IMG/VR virus record: IMGVR_UViG_3300043570_002878
Span: 1-35,292 of that record
Length of the DNA stretch: 35,292 bases
Source of the DNA: a virus
Direction: 5' to 3' (one strand)
Part shown: positions 25,212-33,445 of the stretch, one piece after another
How the letters are laid out: each line of letters begins with the position of its first letter
How positions within the stretch are numbered: the first letter of the stretch is position 1
Translations under genes and position numbers: made by a program
Notes under the pieces: generated by a model
Seen by the model: only the letters and a program-made list of their open reading frames with translations
Database searches by the model: none
Told to the model about the DNA's origin: nothing

Positions 25212-27692
25212 ATGTCAACAGTAAGAATTCAAGTAAGACGAGGAACAGCATCAGAATGGACCTCAGCAAATCCTACATTAGCCGCAGGTGAACTAGGTGT
25301 TGAAACAGACACCAGAAAAATTAAGGTCGGATCTGGAAGCACAGCATGGACCAGCCTTTCATACATTGCAGCAGACTCACCATCAATTTCAGAAATTGCA
25401 CAAGATGCAATTAATGATGCCCTTTCAATGGGGTCAGGTCTTACAAAATCTTACAACGATGGCACAAACACAATTTCTCTTAATATTGATTCATCAGTTG
25501 TTGCACTTAGATCTTATGTCGATGATGAAGTAAATGGACTAACAAATACAGTACAATCAGATTACGTTTTGTTGTCAGACGTTGGCAATGCAGGTGGACC
25601 AGCAAAATTAGATGTCGATGGCAATTTATTAATTCCAAAATCAAGTATTATTCTTGAGGGCTCATCTGCAGACGCATATGAAACAACTCTAACAGTAACA
25701 AATCCTACAGCAGATAGAACAATTACATTTCCAAATGCTACAGGAACAGTAGCACTTATAACAGATATTGAAGAACTTGCACAGGATGCAGTAAATTCAG
25801 CTTTTACAACTGGAAGTGGTATTACTAAAGTTTATGACGATGGTGCAAATACAATAACAATTGGTATAGATACAGGATATATTGCAACAACAGAAGCATT
25901 AAGATCAGTATTATCATCATTAAATTACCACCAAGCAGTAGAAGTTGCAACAACAGCAAGTTTAAATGCAACTTATGCAGCAGGATCAGCAGATCAAGCA
26001 GGTGGAACTGGTATTGGCGCAACTTTAACTATGAATGCAAATGGTGCTATATCTATAGACGGAGTTGCATTAGATTTAAATTCAAGAGTATTAGTTAAAG
26101 ATCAAGCTAATCAATTACACAACGGTATATATACAGTAACAACTGTAGGTGGACCAAGCGCAGCCGCTGTTTTAACAAGAGCTCTAGACTACAATAATTC
26201 AGAAGAAAAAACACCAGCAGATGTTGCACAAGGTGACGTAGTTTTTGTAATAACTGGTTCAACAAATCTTTTAAAACAATTTTCACAAATTTATGAAGGA
26301 ACTAATGCCGATAAATCAGTAAGAATTGGAACAGACAATATTGATTTTACACAAATTTCAGGAACCGCAACTATTACAGCTGGTGACGGAATTATTAAAA
26401 CTGGAGATGAATTACGTGTAGATCAAGACATGTTTTTAACACTATCTGTTGCTGCTAGTACATATTTATCATCAGCAAATGCAGCAAGTACTTATTTAAC
26501 ACAAACAGATGCAGGTACAACTTATTTAACACAGGCAAACGCAGGTACAACCTATTTAACCCAAGCAAATGCTGGCACAACATATTTAACTCAAGCAAAT
26601 GCAACAAGTACTTATTTTGCAAAAAATACAACTGAAATTGGCAATGCAAATATTTCTTCTGGTGCAGCAATTGATAAAACTAAAATATCAGGAACTGCCG
26701 TAACTCAGGGAGATACTGCCACAGTAACAAATGCAATGCTTTCTGGATCAATTGCTAATGATAAGCTTTCTAATTCAACAATTTCAGGAAAAGCACTTGG
26801 AACTAATTTAGACACATTAACAATTGGAACTGGTTTAACTGGTACATCTTATAATGGTGGAGCAGCAACAACAGTTGCAATAGATTCAACAGTTGCCACT
26901 TTAACTGGAACACAAACTTTAACTAACAAGACTTTAACTTCACCAGTAATTAATACACCTATTGGACTTACAAGTGGAGATGTTGGATTAGCAAACGTTG
27001 ATAATACGTCAGATGCTAATAAGCCAGTATCATCAGCAACACAGACAGCTCTTGACCTTAAGGCCCCATTGGCCTCACCAGCACTTACTGGAGTCCCAAC
27101 AGCGCCTACTGCAGCAGCAGCAACTAATACCACACAAATTGCTACTACAGAGTTTGTTCGTGCAGAAGTTGCAGCACTTGTAAATAGTGCAGGTTCAACA
27201 CTTGATACTCTTGGAGAAATTGCAACCGCTCTTGGAAATGATGCAAACTTAAGCACAACACTTACAAACAGCATTGCATTAAAAGCCCCACTTGATTCAC
27301 CAACATTTACTGGAACAGTAACAGTTGCAGCAGCAGGTGTAGCATTTACAGATGGAACTCAAACTAAAGAAGGCGTTCCTTCAAGAACTCCAATTATTTC
27401 AAAAACTGCAAACTACACATTGTCTGCAGCATCTGAAAGAGACTCATTAATAGAGGTAGATTCTACAAGCCCAGTAACAATAACAATCCCAACTAACTCA
27501 GCAGTTGCTTATCCAATTGGAACAACTCTAGATATACTTGGTACAAATACTGGCTTAATTACAATTGCAGGAGATACAGGCGTAACAGTAAATGCTACTC
27601 CTGGATTAAAACTACGGACACAATGGTCATCCGCAACACTATTTAAGAGAGCAGAAAACTCTTGGGTAGTATACGGCGACCTGAAGTCATAA
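25212..27692 (+). CDS. Very long tail fibre with Mtd-type N-terminus, 826 aa
   Basis: The N-terminal 50 residues (VRIQVRRGTASEWTSANP, LAAGELGVETDTRKIKVG) match the N-terminal domain of major-tropism-determinant-type fibres, which binds the virion. Two DAINDALSMGSGL-like modules, a coiled region, and four tandem TTYLTQANAG repeats (about residues 417-470) follow. The APLASPALTGVPTAP cassette is shared with the 535-aa fibre. A compact C-terminal beta domain follows. Probably the main receptor-binding fibre. AAGGGG precedes the start. Confidence 0.83.
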   Translation: MSTVRIQVRRGTASEWTSANPTLAAGELGVETDTRKIKVGSGSTAWTSLSYIAADSPSISEIAQDAINDALSMGSGLTKSYNDGTNTISLNIDSSVVALRSYVDDEVNGLTNTVQSDYVLLSDVGNAGGPAKLDVDGNLLIPKSSIILEGSSADAYETTLTVTNPTADRTITFPNATGTVALITDIEELAQDAVNSAFTTGSGITKVYDDGANTITIGIDTGYIATTEALRSVLSSLNYHQAVEVATTASLNATYAAGSADQAGGTGIGATLTMNANGAISIDGVALDLNSRVLVKDQANQLHNGIYTVTTVGGPSAAAVLTRALDYNNSEEKTPADVAQGDVVFVITGSTNLLKQFSQIYEGTNADKSVRIGTDNIDFTQISGTATITAGDGIIKTGDELRVDQDMFLTLSVAASTYLSSANAASTYLTQTDAGTTYLTQANAGTTYLTQANAGTTYLTQANATSTYFAKNTTEIGNANISSGAAIDKTKISGTAVTQGDTATVTNAMLSGSIANDKLSNSTISGKALGTNLDTLTIGTGLTGTSYNGGAATTVAIDSTVATLTGTQTLTNKTLTSPVINTPIGLTSGDVGLANVDNTSDANKPVSSATQTALDLKAPLASPALTGVPTAPTAAAATNTTQIATTEFVRAEVAALVNSAGSTLDTLGEIATALGNDANLSTTLTNSIALKAPLDSPTFTGTVTVAAAGVAFTDGTQTKEGVPSRTPIISKTANYTLSAASERDSLIEVDSTSPVTITIPTNSAVAYPIGTTLDILGTNTGLITIAGDTGVTVNATPGLKLRTQWSSATLFKRAENSWVVYGDLKS
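26455..26628 (+). repeat. Tandem repeat coding for TYLTQANAG units
   Basis: About 30-bp units encode TYLTQANAGT and close variants, with silent changes between copies. Such repeats can expand or shrink by recombination and set fibre length. Confidence 0.75.
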
Positions 27693-27704
27693 GGAGAATT
27701 ATAA

Positions 27705-29036
27705 ATGAGTAAAAGATCTGGTAGAAAATCCCAAGCAGCAAACGATTTCTTAGAGCCAAAACCTGTAGAAAGCTTAACCGCTACAGATGTAGGAACATCT
27801 AGGACATTTAATAACGGAGCAGCAAATTTATCATGGTCTCTACCAGCTGGCTCACCAGAAGCTACAAGTTATACAATAACAACAACTCCATCATCAACAA
27901 CTGAAACTACATCTAATACATCTTTTCAGTTTACAGGACTATCTTCAAATACATCATATACATTTTCAGTAGTTGGAAGCAATGCAGCAGGATCTTCTGC
28001 TGCAACAGAGTCTAGCTCTGTATTAATTACTACTGTGCCAGCAAAGCCAGTTTCTGTAAGCGCAGCATCACCAAGCGCTGATCAAGACGTAGTATCCTGG
28101 TCAGCAGGAGCAACTGGAGGTAAAGCAATTACTAGCTTTACAGTTGTTTCATCAGATGGACCTTCATATCCAAACTCTACGTCACCAAAAACTATTTCAG
28201 AAACAGCAAATACATCACAAACATATACTATTTATGCAATTAATGATAATGGAACATCACAAGGAGAAACTACTAATTCAGTTACAACAACAGCACCTTA
28301 CTTCCCACCGTTCTTCCCTTACTTCCCACCGTTCTTCCCGTTCTTCCCGTTCTTCCCACCTTACTTCCCACCGTTCTTCCCGTTCTTCCCGTTCTTCCCA
28401 CCATACTTCCCACCGTTCTTCCCGTTCTTCCCGTTCTTCCCACCGTTCTTCCCACCGTTCTTCCCACCAAGATTCGGTCCTTACTTCCCACCGTTCTTCC
28501 CACCAAGATTCGGTCCTTACTTCCCAGCATGTGTTGATGGAGATACTTTAATATTAACTAGCGAAGGCCCAAAGCCAGCAAGAAAAATTAAAGTTGGAGA
28601 TAAATTGTTAACAGTTGATGCTCTAGGTTTAATAAATCAACCTAACTCAACTCCTCTTGAAATAAACGTTCAAGACTTAATAATAACCAACCTAGCACAC
28701 ACAGAGGTTACAAATGTGATAGTCTCAGACAAGCAAGACAGAGTTTACTTCAATGGAAACAGCGAAGCTCAATTCACAGAGACTCACCCAATATTTGTAA
28801 AGCGTAATAACGAATATCGTGTAGTCGAGGCAGGTACAGTTCAAGAGGGAGATATATTAATAAATATCTCAGTAGACAACTTATCTGAATCACTAGATAT
28901 GAGTAAGATTATCTCAGAAGTTGAAGTATCTAAAGTAGATAAAATAACTTTAGAATTAGCAAAAGATGTTTATACATTTAGTTGCAGCCCACATAACTGG
29001 TACTTTGCAGGAGATATATTAACTCACAATAAGTAA
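27705..29036 (+). CDS. Fn3 - Phe/Pro/Tyr repeat - Hint domain protein, 443 aa
   Basis: Three parts are visible. Residues about 20-110 and 112-196 are two fibronectin-III-like domains (NLSWSLPAGS...SYTFSVVGSNAAG; DVVSWSAG...TYTIYAINDNG). Residues 198-274 are almost only Phe, Pro and Tyr, built from YFPPFFPFFPFFPP units plus two RFG interruptions. Residues 276-443 are a Hint domain: catalytic Cys in CVDGDTLIL, block B TETHPIFV, and the end YFAGDILTHNK with the His-Asn pair. The protein ends one residue after HN, so there is no C-extein. The Hint part may self-cleave or attach the rest to a nucleophile. Last gene before the oxygenase operon. Confidence 0.85.
   Translation: MSKRSGRKSQAANDFLEPKPVESLTATDVGTSRTFNNGAANLSWSLPAGSPEATSYTITTTPSSTTETTSNTSFQFTGLSSNTSYTFSVVGSNAAGSSAATESSSVLITTVPAKPVSVSAASPSADQDVVSWSAGATGGKAITSFTVVSSDGPSYPNSTSPKTISETANTSQTYTIYAINDNGTSQGETTNSVTTTAPYFPPFFPYFPPFFPFFPFFPPYFPPFFPFFPFFPPYFPPFFPFFPFFPPFFPPFFPPRFGPYFPPFFPPRFGPYFPACVDGDTLILTSEGPKPARKIKVGDKLLTVDALGLINQPNSTPLEINVQDLIITNLAHTEVTNVIVSDKQDRVYFNGNSEAQFTETHPIFVKRNNEYRVVEAGTVQEGDILINISVDNLSESLDMSKIISEVEVSKVDKITLELAKDVYTFSCSPHNWYFAGDILTHNK
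28296..28528 (+). repeat. Tandem repeat coding for the Phe/Pro/Tyr tract
   Basis: About 230 bp of 9-bp and 42-bp units using only TTC, CCA/CCG/CCT/CCC and TAC codons, so the plus strand is strongly pyrimidine-rich. Almost no synonymous drift in Phe (TTC) and Tyr (TAC) suggests recent expansion or selection on the DNA. Confidence 0.85.
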
Positions 29037-29049
29037 TAGATTAATAATC

Positions 29050-29073
29050 AAAACCCCCCAAAAGGGGGTTTTG
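29050..29073 (+). terminator. Intrinsic terminator after the Hint gene
   Basis: AAAACCCCC and GGGGGTTTT pair around a short loop, followed by T-rich sequence. Ends the fibre transcript right before the oxygenase promoter. Confidence 0.88.
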
Positions 29074-29079
29074 GTATTC

Positions 29080-29108
29080 TTGACAATATATATATAATTA
29101 TATATAAT
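29080..29108 (+). promoter_or_regulatory. Perfect consensus promoter of the oxygenase operon
   Basis: TTGACA (29080-29085), 17 bp, TATAAT (29103-29108). Matches sigma70/SigA consensus at all 12 positions with ideal spacing, the strongest promoter in the window. Confidence 0.9.
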
Positions 29109-29131
29109 ATATTTCTAGCAGAAAGAATAAA

Positions 29132-29851
29132 ATGTCAGATATTTATGATATAGACAGCAATCCTTGGTTTACAAAAGATAGGTCAGAATCAACTTCCTTT
29201 AGAGTAGAAAGATCTTTTGAAAATATTAAAGTTTTAAATCCAGGAATTGGATTAAATATCTATCAGTCAGCTATCACAGATGATGTTTGTAAAAAATCAA
29301 TTAAAATATTAGAAGATAAATTAACTAATGGTAAAATTTATAAATGGTCAGAAGCACAAGTTACAACTTCCGACAAACCAGTAAAATCTGCAAGAGACTG
29401 TGTTGATTTTAAATTTAAGCCAGAAAACCTTGGACAAAGAAATGAAAACAATTCAGAACTTTTAGATATGCATCAATCAATATATGATGTATTAAAAAAA
29501 TGTATAGATGATTATTGTAAATATTGGGGAATTAATGTAATATACTATGAAGCATTTAACTTTGTAAAATACACAAGCCCAGGACAACATTTTAGGGTTC
29601 ATGCAGATCATGGACCGCATTATAATTGTACAGTATCTGCTGTAATTTATTTAAACGATGATTACGAAGGCGGAGAAATAGCGTTTCCAAGATTAGACAA
29701 ATTAGTATACAAGCCAAAACGTGGCGATGTAGTAATATTCCCATCAAACTATATATACGAGCACTCTTCAGAACCAATGATTTCTGGAGACAAGTACTCA
29801 GTTGTAGTTATGATGGATATTAACCTATTAGGACATAAGGAGAACAAATAA
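29132..29851 (+). CDS. 2-oxoglutarate/Fe(II) dioxygenase, 239 aa
   Basis: First gene of the operon. HFRVHADHGPHYN gives the HxD iron ligands, then VIYLNDDYEGGEIAF, VVIFPSNYIYEHSSEP with the distal His, and a Lys near DKYSVVVM for 2OG. Very similar in layout to the next gene, so the pair arose by duplication. Prolyl-4-hydroxylase-like; substrate unknown. Unlike many genes here it has a real leader of about 17 bases. TAATG overlap with the next gene. Confidence 0.88.
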   Translation: MSDIYDIDSNPWFTKDRSESTSFRVERSFENIKVLNPGIGLNIYQSAITDDVCKKSIKILEDKLTNGKIYKWSEAQVTTSDKPVKSARDCVDFKFKPENLGQRNENNSELLDMHQSIYDVLKKCIDDYCKYWGINVIYYEAFNFVKYTSPGQHFRVHADHGPHYNCTVSAVIYLNDDYEGGEIAFPRLDKLVYKPKRGDVVIFPSNYIYEHSSEPMISGDKYSVVVMMDINLLGHKENK

Positions 29852-30507
29852 TGAATAAACAAACTTGGTCAAGCGCAGAAGATTTAGGATCAGGAATTTG
29901 GGTATATAGAGATGTTTTAACAAAAGACCTAGACATTATTAATAGACTAGAGTCAAATTTAGATGGCAATACTCCAGGATGGACATGGCAGCCAGCCTAT
30001 GTAGGATATCAAGAAAGAATGCCAGAATACAGAGAATGCGTTGATTTTAAATTTAAAAAATCAGATATAGCTAATGACAAATCTCCTATATCATTAAAAA
30101 TGCAAGAATTGTGGCAAGATTGCTATGACAGACAAGCACCAGCAGTAGATGACTATTGCAAAAAACATAATATACATAGACTACAATATTGGGAAGCTTT
30201 TAATTTTATTAAATATGTTCCTGGTCATCATTTCATGGAGCACCATGATCATGGATTTTCATATAACTGCACAGTCTCTTTGGTAGGTTATATTAACGAT
30301 GATTACGAGGGCGGAGAATTATATTTTAGACTACAAGATTTAAATATTAAACCAAGGGCTGGCGACTTATATATATTCCCTTCAACATACATGTACCCCC
30401 ATCAGGCTAAAGTAGTTAAGTCTGGAACTAAATATTCTTTGGTTACAATGCTAGATTACAGCGCAAAGTTTCATACACCAGCAATGTATGAAGACACTGG
30501 TGACTAA
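29851..30507 (+). CDS. 2-oxoglutarate/Fe(II) dioxygenase, 218 aa
   Basis: HHFMEHHDHGFSYNC supplies HxD, then VGYINDDYEGGELYF, LYIFPSTYMYPHQAK with the distal His, and a Lys in TKYSLVTM. Shares CVDFKFK and the EAFNFIKY region with the preceding protein, showing recent duplication. The start overlaps the upstream stop as TAATG, and its stop overlaps the following start likewise. Confidence 0.88.
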   Translation: MNKQTWSSAEDLGSGIWVYRDVLTKDLDIINRLESNLDGNTPGWTWQPAYVGYQERMPEYRECVDFKFKKSDIANDKSPISLKMQELWQDCYDRQAPAVDDYCKKHNIHRLQYWEAFNFIKYVPGHHFMEHHDHGFSYNCTVSLVGYINDDYEGGELYFRLQDLNIKPRAGDLYIFPSTYMYPHQAKVVKSGTKYSLVTMLDYSAKFHTPAMYEDTGD

Positions 30508-31226
30508 TGCCGATATTAAAAGCATATAAAACAAACCCAAATTCATTTATATTGGATCCAATTTCAGTAAAAAGAGACTGGATGGATGAAACTCCTGACG
30601 GACACGCATATAGGTGTTTCCCAGTAACTATGGCCAATACTATAGGCTGGACGCTGTCCTGTCCAGTAGACGTTTCATTTATATGGGATGGGAAAATAGA
30701 CACAACCCCAGACAGAGTTAAAATTTTGTCAGGAGAGCAATATTGCTATACTGGAAGAGGGCAGGGCTCAGTAAGTTTTAATACAGGACTTATATTAAAA
30801 TCAGAAAAAAATATAAGCGTACTAAGCATTACTCCACAAAATTATTTTTATGAAGATTTTGAGGTAATGTCATCTTTAATAAGTACATCTTTTTTTAATG
30901 TAGATTTTCCATTAGCAATTAAAGTTAAAATTCCAAACAAAGAAATTACTATAAAAGCTGGAACACCAATTGCTACAATTATTCCAATTTCTCTTACTTC
31001 TTTAAAAGATGAATCTATAGAAATAAATAATTTTATATCTACTGATGAATATAGAGATAAATTAAAAAAATATGGAGACGCAGCACAAGTAATAAATCAA
31101 AGTGGAAATTGGACAGATTGGTACAGAGATGCTATTGACGAAACTGGTAATTCTATTGGTGAGCACGAAGTTAAGTCTTTAAAGCTTAAAGTAATAGATA
31201 ATACAAAAGAACAAAACAATGCTTAA
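30507..31226 (+). CDS. DUF6065-like protein, 239 aa
   Basis: The N-terminal half has KRDWMDETPDGHAYRCFPVTMANTIGW, close to the DUF6065 pattern (W-M-D-x-T-P, then Y-R-C-x-P, then A-N-x-x-G-W). The C-terminal half is beta-rich (IPNKEITIKAGTPIATIIPI). The family is uncharacterised; a double-stranded beta barrel is likely. TAATG overlap at the start puts it inside the oxygenase operon, suggesting it helps bind or present the substrate. A second relative follows. Confidence 0.7.
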   Translation: MPILKAYKTNPNSFILDPISVKRDWMDETPDGHAYRCFPVTMANTIGWTLSCPVDVSFIWDGKIDTTPDRVKILSGEQYCYTGRGQGSVSFNTGLILKSEKNISVLSITPQNYFYEDFEVMSSLISTSFFNVDFPLAIKVKIPNKEITIKAGTPIATIIPISLTSLKDESIEINNFISTDEYRDKLKKYGDAAQVINQSGNWTDWYRDAIDETGNSIGEHEVKSLKLKVIDNTKEQNNA

Positions 31227-31947
31227 TAAAATCAAATTTGTTTCTAACAGGCCGTGGTTAAATAAAAATAGTGTATCTAAGCCAATGCCTGCAATTAAAG
31301 AAATTCCAGATTGGTTTAGAAAAGCAGATAGGTTTGCAATTAACCCAATTACAAAAGATTATTGGCAAGGACCAGACGGGGGAAAAATTCCTACGTGGAA
31401 AGCTTGCCCAGCAATATTTGATATATTAGGTACAGGGTATGTTTTAAAAACGCCATGTGATATTAAATTTTATTTAAAAAATAATAAAATGTCTGTTGAA
31501 ATTAAAGAACCTAAATTTAAAGATTTTTGTTCTGAAAGACAACCAATGCCACAATTCGTACACCCACAAGGATACTACAAAGAACATTTTGCCTGGTATC
31601 CAGATTGGGCAATAGAACTACCAGAAGGATATAGCGCTTTATACACAACACCATTTAATAGATTTGATTTACCATTTTTAATGACAACTGGAATTGTAGA
31701 TAACGATAAAATTAATTTGCCAGGAACTATGCCATTTTTTATTGTTAAAGGGTTTGAAGGCGTAATTCCAGCAGGAACACCATACGCACAAATAATTCCA
31801 TTTAAAAGAGAAGACTGGGATTCAGACATTATAATAGAAAACCCAAATAACTTGCATAAAAAAAATCAAGAAAATAGCAATAAATATAGAGTTAAAGATG
31901 GTGGAGTATATAAAAATGAAGTTTGGTCTAAAAGAGTTTACGAATAG
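31219..31947 (+). CDS. Second DUF6065-like protein, 242 aa
   Basis: Starts MLNKIKFVSNRPWLNKN. It shares the end pattern VIPAGTPYAQIIPF and the placement of Cys-Pro (WKACPAIFDIL) with the preceding protein, so I see it as a distant paralogue; the family assignment is less certain. The middle (DWAIELPEGYSALYTTPFNRFDLPF) is rich in aromatic residues, as in ligand-binding barrels. Overlaps the previous gene by 8 bp. No catalytic motif seen. Confidence 0.6.
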   Translation: MLNKIKFVSNRPWLNKNSVSKPMPAIKEIPDWFRKADRFAINPITKDYWQGPDGGKIPTWKACPAIFDILGTGYVLKTPCDIKFYLKNNKMSVEIKEPKFKDFCSERQPMPQFVHPQGYYKEHFAWYPDWAIELPEGYSALYTTPFNRFDLPFLMTTGIVDNDKINLPGTMPFFIVKGFEGVIPAGTPYAQIIPFKREDWDSDIIIENPNNLHKKNQENSNKYRVKDGGVYKNEVWSKRVYE

Positions 31948-31952
31948 AATGG

Positions 31953-31958
31953 TATAAT
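31953..31958 (+). promoter_or_regulatory. Internal -10 box in the oxygenase operon, leaderless type
   Basis: GGTATAAT, with TATAAT ending 6 bp before the ATG at 31965, directly after the stop of the upstream gene. Same arrangement as at 11153-11165. Confidence 0.6.
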
Positions 31959-31964
31959 GAATAT

Positions 31965-32636
31965 ATGGATAAAGAATTAGCAAACGGTGCACATAATTGG
32001 GAAAATAGAGTATCAATAACCCCTCCAGGATTTTTTGGGACTTCTGCAGATCAAATACAATCAAGAGAAAATTTTATGACAGAAGAAGAAAAAATATTTT
32101 TGCTAAATGCAGCAAAATCAATTAATGAATGGGACAAGACAGAAACTCATTACAATGATAATGGAATTGTAATATATGATTCATCTTATTGGGACAATAG
32201 AGTTGCATCAAGACCAATTTTAGATTCAATAGATCCAGAAATTTCTATTGTTATTGAAAACCTTGTAAAAAGACTTAAAGTAGAAGTTGATAATTTTTTT
32301 AATGTCGATGCAAAACCCACTAGTCCAGCTATAGTAAGATGGATGCCTGGATATAAACAGGAACCGCATGCAGATAAACAATTACAAAATGGAGAGCCAA
32401 ATGATTTTCCTTGGTACGATTTAGCTGGATTATTTTACCTTAATGATGACTACGAAGGCGGAGAACTATATTTTTTAAATCAAGGAGTAGAGTTTAAACC
32501 AAAACCAGGGGCAGCTTATTTTTTCCCAGGAGATGTTGGATATAGTCATGGAGTTAAAGAAATTACAAGTGGAATTAGATATGTAATTCCATTTTTTTGG
32601 ACAATATTAGAGCACACTGGAGATAAAAAACCATGA
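31965..32636 (+). CDS. 2-oxoglutarate/Fe(II) dioxygenase, 223 aa
   Basis: QEPHADKQ gives HxD; LFYLNDDYEGGELYF, FKPKPGAAYFFPG, YSHGVKEI with the distal His, and GIRYVIPFFW with the 2OG-binding Arg complete the pattern. Most like the 33442 protein, with which it shares the GEPNDF/GEPNAF region. No ribosome-binding site; the TATAAT box at 31953-31958 suggests a leaderless mRNA in addition to read-through. Stop overlaps the next start. Confidence 0.88.
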   Translation: MDKELANGAHNWENRVSITPPGFFGTSADQIQSRENFMTEEEKIFLLNAAKSINEWDKTETHYNDNGIVIYDSSYWDNRVASRPILDSIDPEISIVIENLVKRLKVEVDNFFNVDAKPTSPAIVRWMPGYKQEPHADKQLQNGEPNDFPWYDLAGLFYLNDDYEGGELYFLNQGVEFKPKPGAAYFFPGDVGYSHGVKEITSGIRYVIPFFWTILEHTGDKKP

Positions 32637-33445
32637 ATAAAGAATTAGAAATTATAAAGATTTATCCAAAAATACATATATATAGAAATGTTTTTAATGA
32701 TGTAGATTTATTTTTGGAAAAAGCAAAAAAATGTGTTGTTTGGGAAGAGTGGTATACGTTTGGGACGATGCTGCCTCTTCAAGAAGCGCCAATTAGATTT
32801 ACATCATTTCCAACAAGAGAAGAATATATAAATTCTAGACGTTGGCAAGTAGAAACCGACAACGATGTTTTAAGGGCGGATTTAACAAAAGAATTAGGAG
32901 AAATCTTTTATGACGTAACTAGTAATTTTTTAAATTCTTATACAGACATATCTTTTAATAATTGGGTAAAATACCCAGCATCAATAAATAAATATTTTGA
33001 AGGTGCGGGAATAACAGATAATTATGCTATGAACTACCATACAGATTTTGTACAATTAGAAAAAGATGCACCAGGAATTAAATTTGGAATTACTACAACA
33101 TTTTATTTAAATGATGACTATGAAAATGGGGAAATTTGTTTTAAAGTTGGTGATGATATATTGTCTCACAAACCTAAAAAAGGAGACGTAATAGTATTTC
33201 CTTCCTCACCACCATACTATCATGCAGTTAGAAGAGCAGACGGCACAGATAGGTATATGATTAGATCATTTTGGCAATTTGATTACGAAGGATCACCAGA
33301 ATGGATAGAAAATGAAAATAAATATGGTAAAGAAATTTGGGATAAAATGGAAAAAGACAGAATTAAAGAAAATAGAAATGTAGGTCAAATTAATGCTGAA
33401 GAATTACATAAATTGTTTGGCAAAAATAATGGATTGCATTTATGA
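32633..33445 (+). CDS. 2-oxoglutarate/Fe(II) dioxygenase, 270 aa
   Basis: MNYHTDFVQ (HxD), TFYLNDDYENGEICF, VIVFPSSPPYYHAVRR with the distal His, and RYMIRSFWQ with the Arg. The C-terminal 45 residues are a charged helix. Paralogue of the 34277 gene, sharing YPKIHIYRN-like and YHTDF segments. ATGA overlap with the previous gene and with the next. Substrate unknown. Confidence 0.88.
   Translation: MNKELEIIKIYPKIHIYRNVFNDVDLFLEKAKKCVVWEEWYTFGTMLPLQEAPIRFTSFPTREEYINSRRWQVETDNDVLRADLTKELGEIFYDVTSNFLNSYTDISFNNWVKYPASINKYFEGAGITDNYAMNYHTDFVQLEKDAPGIKFGITTTFYLNDDYENGEICFKVGDDILSHKPKKGDVIVFPSSPPYYHAVRRADGTDRYMIRSFWQFDYEGSPEWIENENKYGKEIWDKMEKDRIKENRNVGQINAEELHKLFGKNNGLHL

Noticed and set aside
28282-28530. 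Leftward Gly/Arg/Thr-rich open frame opposite the Phe/Pro/Tyr tract
   Set aside because: It is only the complement of the repeat and has no promoter or ribosome-binding site; repeats keep all frames open.
28144-28551. Rightward Ser/His/Arg-rich frame over the same repeat
   Set aside because: Shadow of the Fn3-repeat-Hint gene, which has proper domains in its own frame.
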